From the NCBI GenBank assembly GCA_016756835.1, contig JAESPE010000018.1, positions 1-43,098 on the forward strand: a DNA stretch of 43,098 nucleotides, given 5' to 3'. Numbering within the stretch: the stretch's first letter is position 1; every line of letters begins with the position of its first letter. Below are positions 17,623 through 26,334 of the stretch, in pieces. The notes beneath the pieces were generated by a model. It had not been told where the DNA came from. It searched no databases and saw only the letters and a program-made list of their open reading frames with translations. The DNA is from a gamma proteobacterium endosymbiont of Lamellibrachia anaximandri. GTDB lineage: Bacteria; Pseudomonadota; Gammaproteobacteria; Chromatiales; Chromatiaceae. The translations under genes were made by a program, and so were the position numbers.

Positions 17623-18326
17623 CAGGCATGATGTCTCAGCCAGGCTCCCCGGTACCAGACCTCACTAACCTCTGGCTGTCCGAGCGCCCGGAATCGACAC
17701 CCGATCCGGACACACTGCACCTCTGGTCCATCAATCTGGATCGTTCTGACTTCCGCCGTTATCTTTCACAGGATGAGCTGACTCGCGCCAGCCGGTTCAC
17801 ACTGGAAACCCCCAAAAGCCGCTTTATCGCCGGCCGCAGCGCCCTGCGATCCATCCTCGGACACTATCTGGCCATCCCGCCTCTATCTGTCCGGCTGAAA
17901 TATGGCGATCACGGTAAGCCTGAACTTGCCGATCAAGCAGGTGATATCCACTTCAATCTGGCTCATAGCGGCCCTCTTGCGATCCTGGCAGTCAGCTGCG
18001 GCAGCCCTGTGGGAGTGGATGTGGAAAAGATCCAGTCACGCAGATATATGCTCGGCATTGCCGAGCGCATGTTCAGCAGAGAGAATTTTACGTTGTTGGA
18101 ATCGCTTTCCGGCTCAGCCCGGACCAGACTCTTCTGCCATTTGTGGACTGGCCTCGAAGCACGGCATAAATGCCTTGGCACGGGGCTGTTCACGCCCACC
18201 CTGGCAAGTGAAGACGCCATGCCCTGTTGGGTGAACTTCATCCCTGAACCCGGTTTTTGCGGCGCAATCAGCATGCAGAAGGAAATTCCAAAAACGGAAA
18301 ACTGGACCGGCTTCAAATTTCAGTGA
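17619..18326 (+). CDS. 4'-phosphopantetheinyl transferase superfamily protein
   Basis: 235 residues of the Sfp type, which moves the phosphopantetheine arm of CoA onto carrier proteins. Seen: SRFIAGRSALRSIL (CoA-binding), FNLAHSG (the His of the motif), VGVDVEKI (Mg2+-binding Asp-x-Glu), then WTGLEARHKCLGTGL, which corresponds to W-x2-KEA-x2-K-x-G-x-G. The usual Lys before Glu-Ala is replaced by Leu, while the metal-binding Glu is kept. The GTG start at 17619 overlaps the tatD stop (GTGA); ATG 17628 or 17631 are alternatives. No carrier-protein synthase gene lies nearby, so its substrate is unknown. Confidence 0.88.
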   Translation: MTGMMSQPGSPVPDLTNLWLSERPESTPDPDTLHLWSINLDRSDFRRYLSQDELTRASRFTLETPKSRFIAGRSALRSILGHYLAIPPLSVRLKYGDHGKPELADQAGDIHFNLAHSGPLAILAVSCGSPVGVDVEKIQSRRYMLGIAERMFSRENFTLLESLSGSARTRLFCHLWTGLEARHKCLGTGLFTPTLASEDAMPCWVNFIPEPGFCGAISMQKEIPKTENWTGFKFQ

Positions 18327-18408
18327 CATTCAGTAACGGAGACATGACGCAACCCGCCGCTCCCGGTATGATGAGCCGGTTTTGATCATATCGAGAGCGG
18401 AGCGAGTA

Positions 18409-19407
18409 ATGGCCAACAAAGGGATTCTGATCACCGGTGGCGCCGGCTATATCGGCAGCCACACTGCACGTCAGCTGGGTGAAGCCGGGGAACGCCTGAT
18501 CACCCTGGACAATCTCTCCACCGGCTTCAGAGAGGCGGTACTCTACGGTGAGCTGGTAGTCGGCGATACCGGCGACCAGGCGCTGGTCAGCCGCGTACTC
18601 AAGGAACATGATATCGACACGGTGCTGCACTTCGCAGCCCACACCGTGGTACCCGAATCGGTCGAGGATCCACTCAAGTATTACGGCAACAACACCTGTA
18701 ACACCCGCAGTATGCTGCAGTGCTGCGCTGAGGCCGGGGTAAAAAACTTCATCTTCTCCTCTACCGCCGCCGTCTACGGCACGCCCGAGAGCGGCATCGC
18801 CCATGAGGATACCCCCACCAGCCCGATCAATCCCTATGGTACTTCCAAGCTGATGTCGGAATGGATGTTGCGTGACCTCTCCGCCGCCACAAATATGAAA
18901 CACGTCATCCTGCGTTACTTCAATGTCGCCGGTTGTGATCCGGAAGGGCGCATCGGCCAGGCCACCCCCAATGCCACGCTGCTGACCAAGGTGGCCTGCG
19001 AAGCGGCTGTGGGAAAACGGGATTCCGTCTACATCTACGGCACAGATTACCCTACGCCGGACGGTACAGGGGTGCGTGACTACATCCACGTGGAGGATCT
19101 GGCGGCTGCGCATGTAAAGGCGATCGAACACCTGCGCAAAGGGGGAGACTCCGCTATCCTCAACTGTGGTTATGGGCATGGATTCAGCGTGCGCGAGATG
19201 TTGCAGGCGGTGGAGAAGGCAGGCAACATCAAACTCGATATCATCGAGGCTGACCGCCGGGCGGGCGATCCACCGGCCTTGATCGCCGGTGCTGAGAAGG
19301 TGCGCGAGGTGCTGGGCTGGAGTCCGGCCTACGACGATCTCTCAGTTATCGCAAGTTCTGCACTCAACTGGGAAAAGAAACTGCTGAAATCACCCTGGAA
19401 AAAATAG
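18409..19407 (+). CDS. galE: UDP-glucose 4-epimerase
   Basis: 332 residues, typical GalE length. NAD-binding TGGAGYIGSH near the N-terminus, LHFAAHTVVPESVEDPLKYY, catalytic Ser in SSTAAVYG, YGTSKLMSE (YxxxK), RYFNVAG and the RDYIHVEDLAAAH block. It interconverts UDP-glucose and UDP-galactose for surface polysaccharide. The ATG at 18409 follows GGAG by seven bases and is preferred to an upstream in-frame start at 18382. uppP follows after nine bases, so the two are likely cotranscribed. Confidence 0.96.
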   Translation: MANKGILITGGAGYIGSHTARQLGEAGERLITLDNLSTGFREAVLYGELVVGDTGDQALVSRVLKEHDIDTVLHFAAHTVVPESVEDPLKYYGNNTCNTRSMLQCCAEAGVKNFIFSSTAAVYGTPESGIAHEDTPTSPINPYGTSKLMSEWMLRDLSAATNMKHVILRYFNVAGCDPEGRIGQATPNATLLTKVACEAAVGKRDSVYIYGTDYPTPDGTGVRDYIHVEDLAAAHVKAIEHLRKGGDSAILNCGYGHGFSVREMLQAVEKAGNIKLDIIEADRRAGDPPALIAGAEKVREVLGWSPAYDDLSVIASSALNWEKKLLKSPWKK

Positions 19408-19416
19408 AGCCCCATC

Positions 19417-20220
19417 ATGGAACTGCTTCAGATATTCATTCTCGCCGCACTCCAGGGGCTGACCGAGTTTCTCCCTATCTCCAGTTCGGCACATCTGATC
19501 CTCGCCCCCCTTGTGCTGGGCTACGCCGATCAGGGGCTGGACTTCGATATCGCAGTCCATGTGGGTTCTCTGCTTGCGGTCATCAGTTATTTCCGCAAAG
19601 AGGTCGTCAGTATCACCGGTGATTTTTTCCGCTCGCTGGTGAACCGAAAGGCCAGCTCAGCGGACTCCCGCCTTGGCTGGATGATCATCATCGCCACCAT
19701 TCCCGTCGGTCTCTTCGGGCTGCTGATGAAATCGCTGGTCGAGACCGATCTGCGCACCCCGCTGGTAATCGCCATCACCACCATCAGCTTCGGTGTCGTT
19801 TTGTTGATGGTGGATCTGCTCGGTCGTCACACACGGGACGAATACTCCATTAAATGGACAGACGCCCTTGTCATCGGCGTATTTCAGGCATTTGCCATCA
19901 TTCCAGGCACCTCCCGCTCTGGTGCAACCATGACGGCAGGACTGCTGCTGGGACTATCGCGCGAGGCGGCTTCCCGCTTCTCCTTCCTGATCTCCATCCC
20001 GACCATTCTCATGTCCGGCGGGCTGGTAACGTTGGAGTTGATAGAGAGCGCCAATCCCGTAGAGTGGAATTCACTCTTTATCGGCGCCATACTCTCATTT
20101 GTCACAGCCTATCTCTGCATCCATTTTTTCCTGCAGTTCATCGAAAAAATCGGCATGCTTCCCTTCGTGATCTATCGACTGATTCTGGGCGCCGGGATTC
20201 TCTATATCTTTCTTCCCTAG
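19417..20220 (+). CDS. uppP: Undecaprenyl-diphosphatase (BacA type)
   Basis: 267-residue polytopic membrane enzyme that recycles undecaprenyl pyrophosphate to the monophosphate carrier for peptidoglycan and polysaccharide export. Family signatures: ALQGLTEFLPISSSAHLIL with the catalytic Glu near residue 17 and the Ser cluster, and the P-loop-like PGTSRSGATMTAG near 165. About eight membrane helices. It is 9 bp downstream of galE, consistent with a shared envelope-sugar role. Confidence 0.97.
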   Translation: MELLQIFILAALQGLTEFLPISSSAHLILAPLVLGYADQGLDFDIAVHVGSLLAVISYFRKEVVSITGDFFRSLVNRKASSADSRLGWMIIIATIPVGLFGLLMKSLVETDLRTPLVIAITTISFGVVLLMVDLLGRHTRDEYSIKWTDALVIGVFQAFAIIPGTSRSGATMTAGLLLGLSREAASRFSFLISIPTILMSGGLVTLELIESANPVEWNSLFIGAILSFVTAYLCIHFFLQFIEKIGMLPFVIYRLILGAGILYIFLP

Positions 20221-20366
20221 TGGCTCATCTCCAGTGTCAGAATATTCCTACAGAAACATCAGGATTATCGACTTCTTCCAATACGCAGGCTGGGATATTT
20301 TGAACGCGTCTTGAATGATCCAAGACCTCCAAACGGAGTTGGAGCCATTGCAAAGGAGTGCTTACG

Positions 20367-21065
20367 ATGCCCGTCCCAAAACGTCCCACTATTTTTCAGC
20401 GCCTGCTGTTCGCCGCCTGCCTGACATCCATCTCCCCGGTTCACGCGACACTTGTCATCAACGAGGTCGATTATGATCAGCCTGGCAGCGACCAGGCGGA
20501 ATTTATAGAACTGTTCAACACAGGGGTCACCGCCCTCGATCTTGACGACTACACACTGCAACTGATCAACGGGAGCAACAGCGCTTCCTACCGAACCTAC
20601 GACCTTCCCACTTTCACCCTGGATGCCAACGCCTACTTTGTGCTCTGCGGGGATACCGGCAACGTACTCAACTGCGACTGGGATGTATCGCCGAACAGCA
20701 ACCTGATACAGAATGGAGCACCCGACGCCATCGCCCTGTTTCTGGGAAATACGCTGATCGACAGTCTCAGTTATGAGGGGGATATCGCTGGATATACTGA
20801 GATTTCGGGCAGCAACCTGGTCGACCCTTCAAATGCCGCCTTTCTCGGCCTTTCACGCGCCCCTGACGGTAGCGACACGAACAACAACAATCTCGACTTC
20901 AGTCAGGCCTGTATCACCCCCGGCATGCACAACAGCACCCATGCAAACAGCTGCAGTGCACCCGTTAATCCGGTTGCCCTGCCGGAGCCCTCCAGCTGGC
21001 TGATTATGATGGTGGGATTGGTGGGCATGCTGCTGCCAAAGAGATTCCGCGAAAAAGAGATGTGA
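20367..21065 (+). CDS. Lamin-tail-domain protein with PEP-CTERM sorting signal
   Basis: 232 residues from ATG 20367, chosen because AAAGGAG lies eight bases upstream (the in-frame GTG at 20358 overlaps that site). A Sec signal ends at HATLV (about 27); a lamin-tail domain follows (INEVDYDQPGSDQAEFIELF, LDLDDYTLQLINGS, AYFVLCGD). The C-terminus is a PEP-CTERM tail: PEPSSW at about 206, a hydrophobic helix, then KRFREK. Such tails are cut by exosortase and the protein goes to the surface or extracellular matrix. No exosortase is in this window, so one is predicted elsewhere in the genome. Confidence 0.9.
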   Translation: MPVPKRPTIFQRLLFAACLTSISPVHATLVINEVDYDQPGSDQAEFIELFNTGVTALDLDDYTLQLINGSNSASYRTYDLPTFTLDANAYFVLCGDTGNVLNCDWDVSPNSNLIQNGAPDAIALFLGNTLIDSLSYEGDIAGYTEISGSNLVDPSNAAFLGLSRAPDGSDTNNNNLDFSQACITPGMHNSTHANSCSAPVNPVALPEPSSWLIMMVGLVGMLLPKRFREKEM

Positions 21066-21073
21066 ACCGGGCT

Positions 21074-21103
21074 GCCCGATCCGCTGCGCTTGATCGGGCC
21101 TAC
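21074..21103 (-). repeat. REP element (single)
   Basis: On the minus strand it reads GTAG, then stem GCCCGATC, loop AAGCGCAGCG, stem GATCGGGC: a perfect eight-base-pair palindrome with the GTAG foot typical of REPs. It lies just after the PEP-CTERM gene stop and may help end or protect its mRNA. Confidence 0.8.
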
Positions 21104-21159
21104 ATTTCTGCATCATCTCTCGCTTGCATGCCAATCCCCGCTTGCGTACAACTACGGCC

Positions 21160-22458
21160 ATGAGCAGCCAATCCGCTTACGCTGAAAAACTCCCCCGCCT
21201 GATCGATAAGGCAGGTATCGGAAAACTACCTCAGGCGCAGCAGGATTTCCTGCAATCCCAGGCGCTGATCTATCGCTTCACTCTGCAGGAGCTGCAAACT
21301 CTGAGTGAGATCTGCCTCGATCTGAACATGTGGGGAGAAGACCCTATCGAGCAGATATGGCCATCTGAAATTCCCTCAGACTTGGCGCCAAAAAAGAGAC
21401 GGCAAGAGATTCTGGGGCTGATTCGGCGACATTGGGAAGATCTTCGCCAACAGCCAAACCAATATCCCGTCTCTTTTGACAAAACTGAATATCAGCCGGA
21501 CAGAATCAAGCGGGTTATGGTGCAAAGACCCAAACTCGGTCTGGGTTACTGTCCGGTGGCATCGTCCCGCACCCGCTGCTGCAATCTGCTGACACTGGAT
21601 GCGGTGGAGAACTGCGGCTTCGACTGCAGCTACTGCAGCATCCAATCCTTCTATCATGGAGACGAGGTCCGCTTCGACAGCCGATTCTCCGAAAAACTGG
21701 CCCAGCTCGAGATCGATCCTGACCAGATCTACCACATCGGCACCGGGCAATCTTCCGACTCCCTGATGTGGGGCAACCAGGCGGGTATTCTCGATGCGCT
21801 GTGCCGTTTTGCCACTGAACACCCCAATGTCATTCTGGAGTTGAAGACCAAGTCGAAAAACATCAGCTACCTGGAAAAGAATCCGCTACCGGCGAATATC
21901 ATCTGCACCTGGTCTCTCAATACCCAGACCCTGATTACCAATGAAGAGCATCTGAGCGCATCACTGGAAAATCGCCTGATGGCTGCCCGACGTCTGGCGG
22001 ACAAAGGCATAATCGTCGGCTTTCATCTCCACCCGATGATCCACTACGCCCAGTGGCGTGAAGACTACACTGAACTCTTTGAACGGATGACATCAATGTT
22101 CAACCCGGATGAGGTGGCCCTGGTCTCAATCGGTACCCTTACCTACATCAAACCGGTGATCAAAAAGCTGCGGGGACGGAGTGACTTTCACAGCAAGATC
22201 CTGCAGATGCCAATGGTGGAGAGTGACGGCAAACTCTCCTATCCGGAAGAGATAAAGCTGGAGATGTTCTCCCACGCCTACCGGCAGCTTGCGCCCTGGC
22301 ACGATAAAGTATTTTTCTACCTCTGCATGGAGAACCAGCGTTTGTGGAAACCGGTCTTCGGTTTTGAATATGCGAGTAATGACGAGTTTGAGACCGCGAT
22401 GAAAGCGAGCTATCTGGCAAAGATCAAACAACGCCGGCAAGGGTATTCCTATTCGTAG
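21160..22458 (+). CDS. Spore-photolyase-like radical SAM protein
   Basis: 432 residues from ATG 21160; a TTG at 21124 also opens the frame but reads through the preceding spacer. The CGFDCSYC cluster at about 152-159 (C-x3-C-x2-C) binds the 4Fe-4S of radical SAM enzymes. The surrounding sequence (GLGYCPVASSRTRCCNLLTLD before it, SIQSFYHGDEV after it) and the later LELKTKSKNI and SLNTQ blocks match the SPL/DNA repair photolyase family. SPL repairs the spore photoproduct in Firmicutes, but this organism has no sign of sporulation, so the substrate is probably another thymine lesion or is unknown. Flanked by REP elements on both sides. Confidence 0.88.
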   Translation: MSSQSAYAEKLPRLIDKAGIGKLPQAQQDFLQSQALIYRFTLQELQTLSEICLDLNMWGEDPIEQIWPSEIPSDLAPKKRRQEILGLIRRHWEDLRQQPNQYPVSFDKTEYQPDRIKRVMVQRPKLGLGYCPVASSRTRCCNLLTLDAVENCGFDCSYCSIQSFYHGDEVRFDSRFSEKLAQLEIDPDQIYHIGTGQSSDSLMWGNQAGILDALCRFATEHPNVILELKTKSKNISYLEKNPLPANIICTWSLNTQTLITNEEHLSASLENRLMAARRLADKGIIVGFHLHPMIHYAQWREDYTELFERMTSMFNPDEVALVSIGTLTYIKPVIKKLRGRSDFHSKILQMPMVESDGKLSYPEEIKLEMFSHAYRQLAPWHDKVFFYLCMENQRLWKPVFGFEYASNDEFETAMKASYLAKIKQRRQGYSYS

Positions 22459-22539
22459 GCCTGATCGAGCGTAGCGGATCAGGCAACAGACACGAAAAAC
22501 AGATGGTGCTGCCGGTTCCACAAGCTTGAATCGGCCTAC
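22455..22539. repeat. REP pair (BIME-like), one arm degenerate
   Basis: The first half on plus is GTAG, stem GCCTGATC, loop GAGCGTAGCG, stem GATCAGGC. The second half, inverted, is a decayed copy (GCCGGTTC...GAATCGGCCTAC) with its loop altered. It fills most of the gap between the radical SAM gene and putP. Confidence 0.72.
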
Positions 22540-22565
22540 ACTGAATATTTAATCAATAATATCCC

Positions 22566-23996
22566 ATGACACAAGACCAACTACTGATCGGCCTTACCTT
22601 CGCGCTCTATCTGGTCGCCATACTGGGGATCGGCATCCACGCCTGGCAGCGCACACGCAACCTTTCCGATTTCGTCCTCGGGGGACGCCAACTCGGCAGT
22701 TGGGTGACCGCTCTGAGCGCAAGTGCTTCGGACATGAGCGGCTGGTTACTTCTGGGCCTGCCGGGTTACGCCTATCTCTCCGGATTGGAATCCATCTGGC
22801 TGGCGGGTGGTCTGTTGATCGGCACCTGGCTCAACTGGAGTTTCATCGCCGCTCCGCTACGAGTCGCATCGGAGCAGGCAGGCAACGCCCTGACCCTGCC
22901 GGAGTACCTCTCCAACCGTTTCGACGACAGGAGCGGCCTTATCCGCACCATCTCATCCCTCTTTATCCTGCTCTTTTTCCTCTTCTACACCAGCTCCGGG
23001 CTAGTGGCCGGCGGCAAGCTTTTTGAATCAGTGTTTGGTCTGCCCTATCTCTGGGCCGTGGCGGCCGGCACCCTCACCATTATTCTCTATACCTCTTTTG
23101 GCGGTTTTCTCGCAGTCTCCTGGACCGATCTGCTGCAAGGATTGATGATGGCGGCGGCACTGCTCATCGTACCGCTGATGGCGTTCGGTGAACTGGGCGG
23201 AACGGCGCATACTCTCCGGCTCATCTCCGAGTTCAACCCGGCACTGCTTGACCCGTTCACCGACAACAAGGGTGTGCCCCTCGGCTGGATAACCATCGCT
23301 TCCCTGCTTGCCTGGGGACTGGGCTACTTCGGACAACCCCACATCCTGGCCCGTTTCAAAGCGATTCGACATGTGGAGCAGATTCCAACAGCCCGGCGCA
23401 TTGCCGTCACTTGGGTGCTGTTGACCCTGACGGCAGGCTGCCTGGTGGGTCTGACGGGTATCCCGATTTTTGAGACACCGCTGGCCGACCCGGAGCGGGT
23501 GTTCATCCACCTGGTGGATCTACTCTTCCATCCGTTGATTGCAGGCATCTGTCTCGCCGCTATCCTGGCGGCCATCATGAGTACCGCCGATTCCCAACTG
23601 CTGGTGGCCTCCAGCGCATTCACCGGAGACCTCTACAAAGGCCTTTTCCGCCGTAACGCAAACGACCGCGAGTTGATGATCACCGGCCGGCTGGCAGTCG
23701 TCGGCATCGCCGCCATCGCCTTTATGCTTGCACTTGATCCCGACAGCAGTGTGCTCGACCTGGTCTCTTACGCCTGGGCGGGATTCGGTGCCGCCTTCGG
23801 ACCCGCCATCCTCTTCTCACTCTACTGGAAACCCATGACCCGCAATGGCGCACTTGCCGGTATCATCCTCGGCGGTCTGACCGTGGTCATCTGGAAACAG
23901 CTGTCAGGAGGAATCTTCGATCTCTATGAGATATTGCCGGGCATCGTCGTTTCAATAGCCGGTATACTGATTTTCAGCAGGAATCGCCAAATATAA
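22566..23996 (+). CDS. putP: Sodium/proline symporter
   Basis: 476-residue SSS-family transporter with about 13 membrane helices. Opening blocks match PutP closely: SDFVLGGRQLGSWVTALSAS, ASDMSGWLLLGLPG, LTLPEYLSNRF, and the Na+ site stretch FFLFYTSSGLVAGGK. Later QPHILARF and the helix-8 STADSQLLVASS sodium-site motif are present. It imports proline with Na+ as nutrient or osmolyte, consistent with a saline habitat. Monocistronic by layout. Confidence 0.95.
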   Translation: MTQDQLLIGLTFALYLVAILGIGIHAWQRTRNLSDFVLGGRQLGSWVTALSASASDMSGWLLLGLPGYAYLSGLESIWLAGGLLIGTWLNWSFIAAPLRVASEQAGNALTLPEYLSNRFDDRSGLIRTISSLFILLFFLFYTSSGLVAGGKLFESVFGLPYLWAVAAGTLTIILYTSFGGFLAVSWTDLLQGLMMAAALLIVPLMAFGELGGTAHTLRLISEFNPALLDPFTDNKGVPLGWITIASLLAWGLGYFGQPHILARFKAIRHVEQIPTARRIAVTWVLLTLTAGCLVGLTGIPIFETPLADPERVFIHLVDLLFHPLIAGICLAAILAAIMSTADSQLLVASSAFTGDLYKGLFRRNANDRELMITGRLAVVGIAAIAFMLALDPDSSVLDLVSYAWAGFGAAFGPAILFSLYWKPMTRNGALAGIILGGLTVVIWKQLSGGIFDLYEILPGIVVSIAGILIFSRNRQI

Positions 23997-24051
23997 AAGA
24001 AGGTTAATACTCCAGCACAATTGATTTTTGCCCTGACCCCTTCAACATTTT

Positions 24052-24069
24052 CTTGGTAAAATACCAAAG
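24052..24069. other. Short palindrome upstream of the AT-rich epimerase
   Basis: CTTGGTA and TACCAAAG flank a two- to three-base A loop. It could be an operator or a weak terminator for putP; no T-run follows. Confidence 0.3.
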
Positions 24070-24092
24070 TGGGAGTTAAGGAAAGAATCAAA

Positions 24093-24992
24093 ATGGAAGT
24101 ATTGATATTTGGCGGCACACTCTTCATGGGGAAAATTCTATGCGAAAAACTGTTCGCCAATGGACACAAACTAACGATAGTTTCCAGAAGAAAACCAGAT
24201 AACCTGACCGAAATTGAATATATAGACGCTGACAGAAAATCATATCAACAATTAGCAACTAAGTTACAAAACCGCTCGTTCGATACTGTCATCGATATGC
24301 TCAACTTTTCCTCTTTCGACTCATCAGTCATCGAGAAACTGATCAATCAGAAGGTTATCTCGTGCGGCCACTATATTTTTACTTCTTCATCTCACGTATA
24401 CCTCCCCGAAGGAGGAAAGGAATTGAAGGAGAGTGCATTTGATCCATTCACCTATAATTCGACAGTAAGTGACAGACCAAGAATCTCCTACAGCGAAGGC
24501 AAGAGGAGGGCTGAAGCATATCTCTTCCAAAACATGGTGAGGATGCCGATCACAGCAATTAGATTTCCTGTCGCGCTTGGCACCAATGACCCCTCCGAAC
24601 GTTTCACCAAATTATTTGAAAAAATCCTGGAAAAAAAACACGTTCCACTTTCAAACCGCGCGCAACCGATAAGCCTGATCTGGGCCAATGACGTCGCAGG
24701 TTTCCTCTATTGGACAGCCACAGAAAAACTCTCTGGCATATATAACGCATGCTCCCCTGAAACGTTCACGGAAGGCGAAATATATGAACTTTTTCTTTCT
24801 GTACTAAAATCCGAAAAAAAGGTCCGCAGAATTAACTACAGGCGTGAAAAGAAACCATTTTATTCTAAAGTACCTTTAACCCTGGATTGCTCAAATGCCA
24901 CATCGCAAGGATTCAATTTTACTCCAGCTTTCGATTGGATCAGACTTGAGGTTTCTCAGCTACTATCAAAACGGGGATACAATCCCAGTTGA
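24093..24992 (+). CDS. NAD-dependent epimerase/dehydratase (extended SDR), AT-rich
   Basis: 299 residues from ATG 24093; a GTG at 24069 is also in frame. The N-terminus EVLIFGGTLFMG is the nucleotide-binding loop, VIDMLNF and FTSSSHVYL follow, and SYSEGKRRAE supplies the YxxxK-like region (Y-S-E-G-K). The pattern resembles the mRNA-binding/atypical SDR epimerases rather than GalE. Codon use is markedly AT-rich (runs of A, many AAA/ATA/TTA codons) compared with GC-rich neighbours, suggesting recent transfer. A small hairpin lies before it and one after it, so it looks like an independent unit. Substrate unknown. Confidence 0.82.
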   Translation: MEVLIFGGTLFMGKILCEKLFANGHKLTIVSRRKPDNLTEIEYIDADRKSYQQLATKLQNRSFDTVIDMLNFSSFDSSVIEKLINQKVISCGHYIFTSSSHVYLPEGGKELKESAFDPFTYNSTVSDRPRISYSEGKRRAEAYLFQNMVRMPITAIRFPVALGTNDPSERFTKLFEKILEKKHVPLSNRAQPISLIWANDVAGFLYWTATEKLSGIYNACSPETFTEGEIYELFLSVLKSEKKVRRINYRREKKPFYSKVPLTLDCSNATSQGFNFTPAFDWIRLEVSQLLSKRGYNPS

Positions 24993-25006
24993 ATTCAGGT
25001 TGATAT

Positions 25007-25028
25007 AATAGGGCCTGTTAACCCTATT
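25007..25028. terminator. Hairpin between convergent genes
   Basis: Seven-base stem AATAGGG / CCCTATT with an eight-base loop, between the epimerase stop and the convergent deacetylase-like gene. Probably a weak bidirectional terminator; no T-run. Confidence 0.42.
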
Positions 25029-25047
25029 CGGATACCCATCGACAGGC

Positions 25048-26259
25048 CTAGTCCAGATCAGGGAACACCAACTTCTTCCAGGGGATAGAGATACTTTCCC
25101 TGCCGGTTTCATCCGGGCCATTGATCTCGAAATTTTCCACCGGTTGATTATCGATTGTCAGTCGGGTGGATTCAGGTTTTTCAGTGTAGATAGTCAGACC
25201 CGACAGATCATATTCCGCTCCACCTGTAACGAGATTGATCAGGATCAGACCACCGTCCTCGGTCTCTTCGACACGGATCTGCTCCGTCATCTTCGTGTAC
25301 TGCAACAACCGGTAGGTCGTGGCGACAAGAATCTCCCGGCGGTCGGCGTACCCCTTAAGCCGACGAAACCCGTTACGGGTCGCCTCGGTGAAGATCTCTG
25401 CCCTGTCTGCGATCTTGCCAAGATGAGTATAGATAATGCTCTTGGCCCGCTTGCGTGTCAGGGTCGACAACACTCTGTCCGTCAACACCTCGGGAATACC
25501 CTGAGCGGTCTCCCCCGCACTCACACCACCCCAATGGGGATTGCAGCGCATGAACTCAGTCACCGATTCACCGCTGCGCAGGCTGGCAGGATAGATCAGC
25601 CGGTTGCCTTTGTGCAGCGCATATTTTGGATGATTCTTGAGCGCCAGCAGGCTTTTGATGAAATCCTTCAGGATCGTCTTTGCAGCCGGCACCGCATGTT
25701 TTATCGACCAAAGCCCACCATACCCCTTCGCGCAATCCTGACCGATGACGCTGGTGACGCGGCCCCGCCAGACATATCGCACGCCGTGCCGATAGGTAAG
25801 ATCGGAGTGGAAGGCCTCATGCCCTTCGAGATCCCCTTTGCCAAACATAATACCGGGGTCGAAGTTGGTGGCCGCCTTGGAGTGGTCCACCCAAACCTTG
25901 ATACAGCAGTCATGTGACTCCAGCTCATTCAGCGCCCGTTCCACATAACCTCTATCCACCGCAAGATCGCCATAGGAGTGGAAACAGTCGATATGACCGG
26001 AGCGGATCATACGCCGTGCGTTCTCCCGTCCCTCATCATCGGTATTCCAGTAGGCGAACTGGTTATCGGGCATATCGAAATAGAGCGTATTGCCGATCTC
26101 CAACCCGACACCCGGTCCCATCGCCGTCTCATCTTCAGTATTGAGGAATCTGGCGATTTCAAAATACTCCCGCTTTGTTGGCGTCTCATCCAGATCGCTG
26201 CAGATTGCCAGCATCGCGTGGTAGGGATAGGGGATCTTCCTGATTTTTGGGTCGGTCAT
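25048..26259 (-). CDS. Deacetylase-like conserved hypothetical protein
   Basis: 403 residues from ATG 26259 (MTDPKIRKIPYPYHAMLAI); an upstream in-frame start at 26313 adds 18 charged residues. The opening strand HAMLAICSDLDET has the acidic D-x-D placement of polysaccharide deacetylase/NodB barrels, and later CFHSYGDLAVDRG and VWVDHSKAATNFDPG supply possible metal His residues. A C-terminal beta region (about 330-403, including YDLSGLTIYTEKPE) looks like a carbohydrate-type accessory domain. No signal peptide. The fold call is an inference from a few motifs. It follows yoaA by 75 bp on the same strand. Confidence 0.68.
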   Translation of the reverse strand: MTDPKIRKIPYPYHAMLAICSDLDETPTKREYFEIARFLNTEDETAMGPGVGLEIGNTLYFDMPDNQFAYWNTDDEGRENARRMIRSGHIDCFHSYGDLAVDRGYVERALNELESHDCCIKVWVDHSKAATNFDPGIMFGKGDLEGHEAFHSDLTYRHGVRYVWRGRVTSVIGQDCAKGYGGLWSIKHAVPAAKTILKDFIKSLLALKNHPKYALHKGNRLIYPASLRSGESVTEFMRCNPHWGGVSAGETAQGIPEVLTDRVLSTLTRKRAKSIIYTHLGKIADRAEIFTEATRNGFRRLKGYADRREILVATTYRLLQYTKMTEQIRVEETEDGGLILINLVTGGAEYDLSGLTIYTEKPESTRLTIDNQPVENFEINGPDETGRESISIPWKKLVFPDLD

Positions 26260-26334
26260 GATTGCTGAGCCTGTCGGGTCTTCTTGATTATTTTTCTGCA
26301 CGGATCGCCGCACACCGGTCGATTCTTTTACGCT

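Noticed and set aside
18313-19179. Long minus-strand open frame (288 aa) opposite galE
   Set aside because: Exact antisense of galE, no family similarity and no independent ribosome site; a codon-bias shadow.
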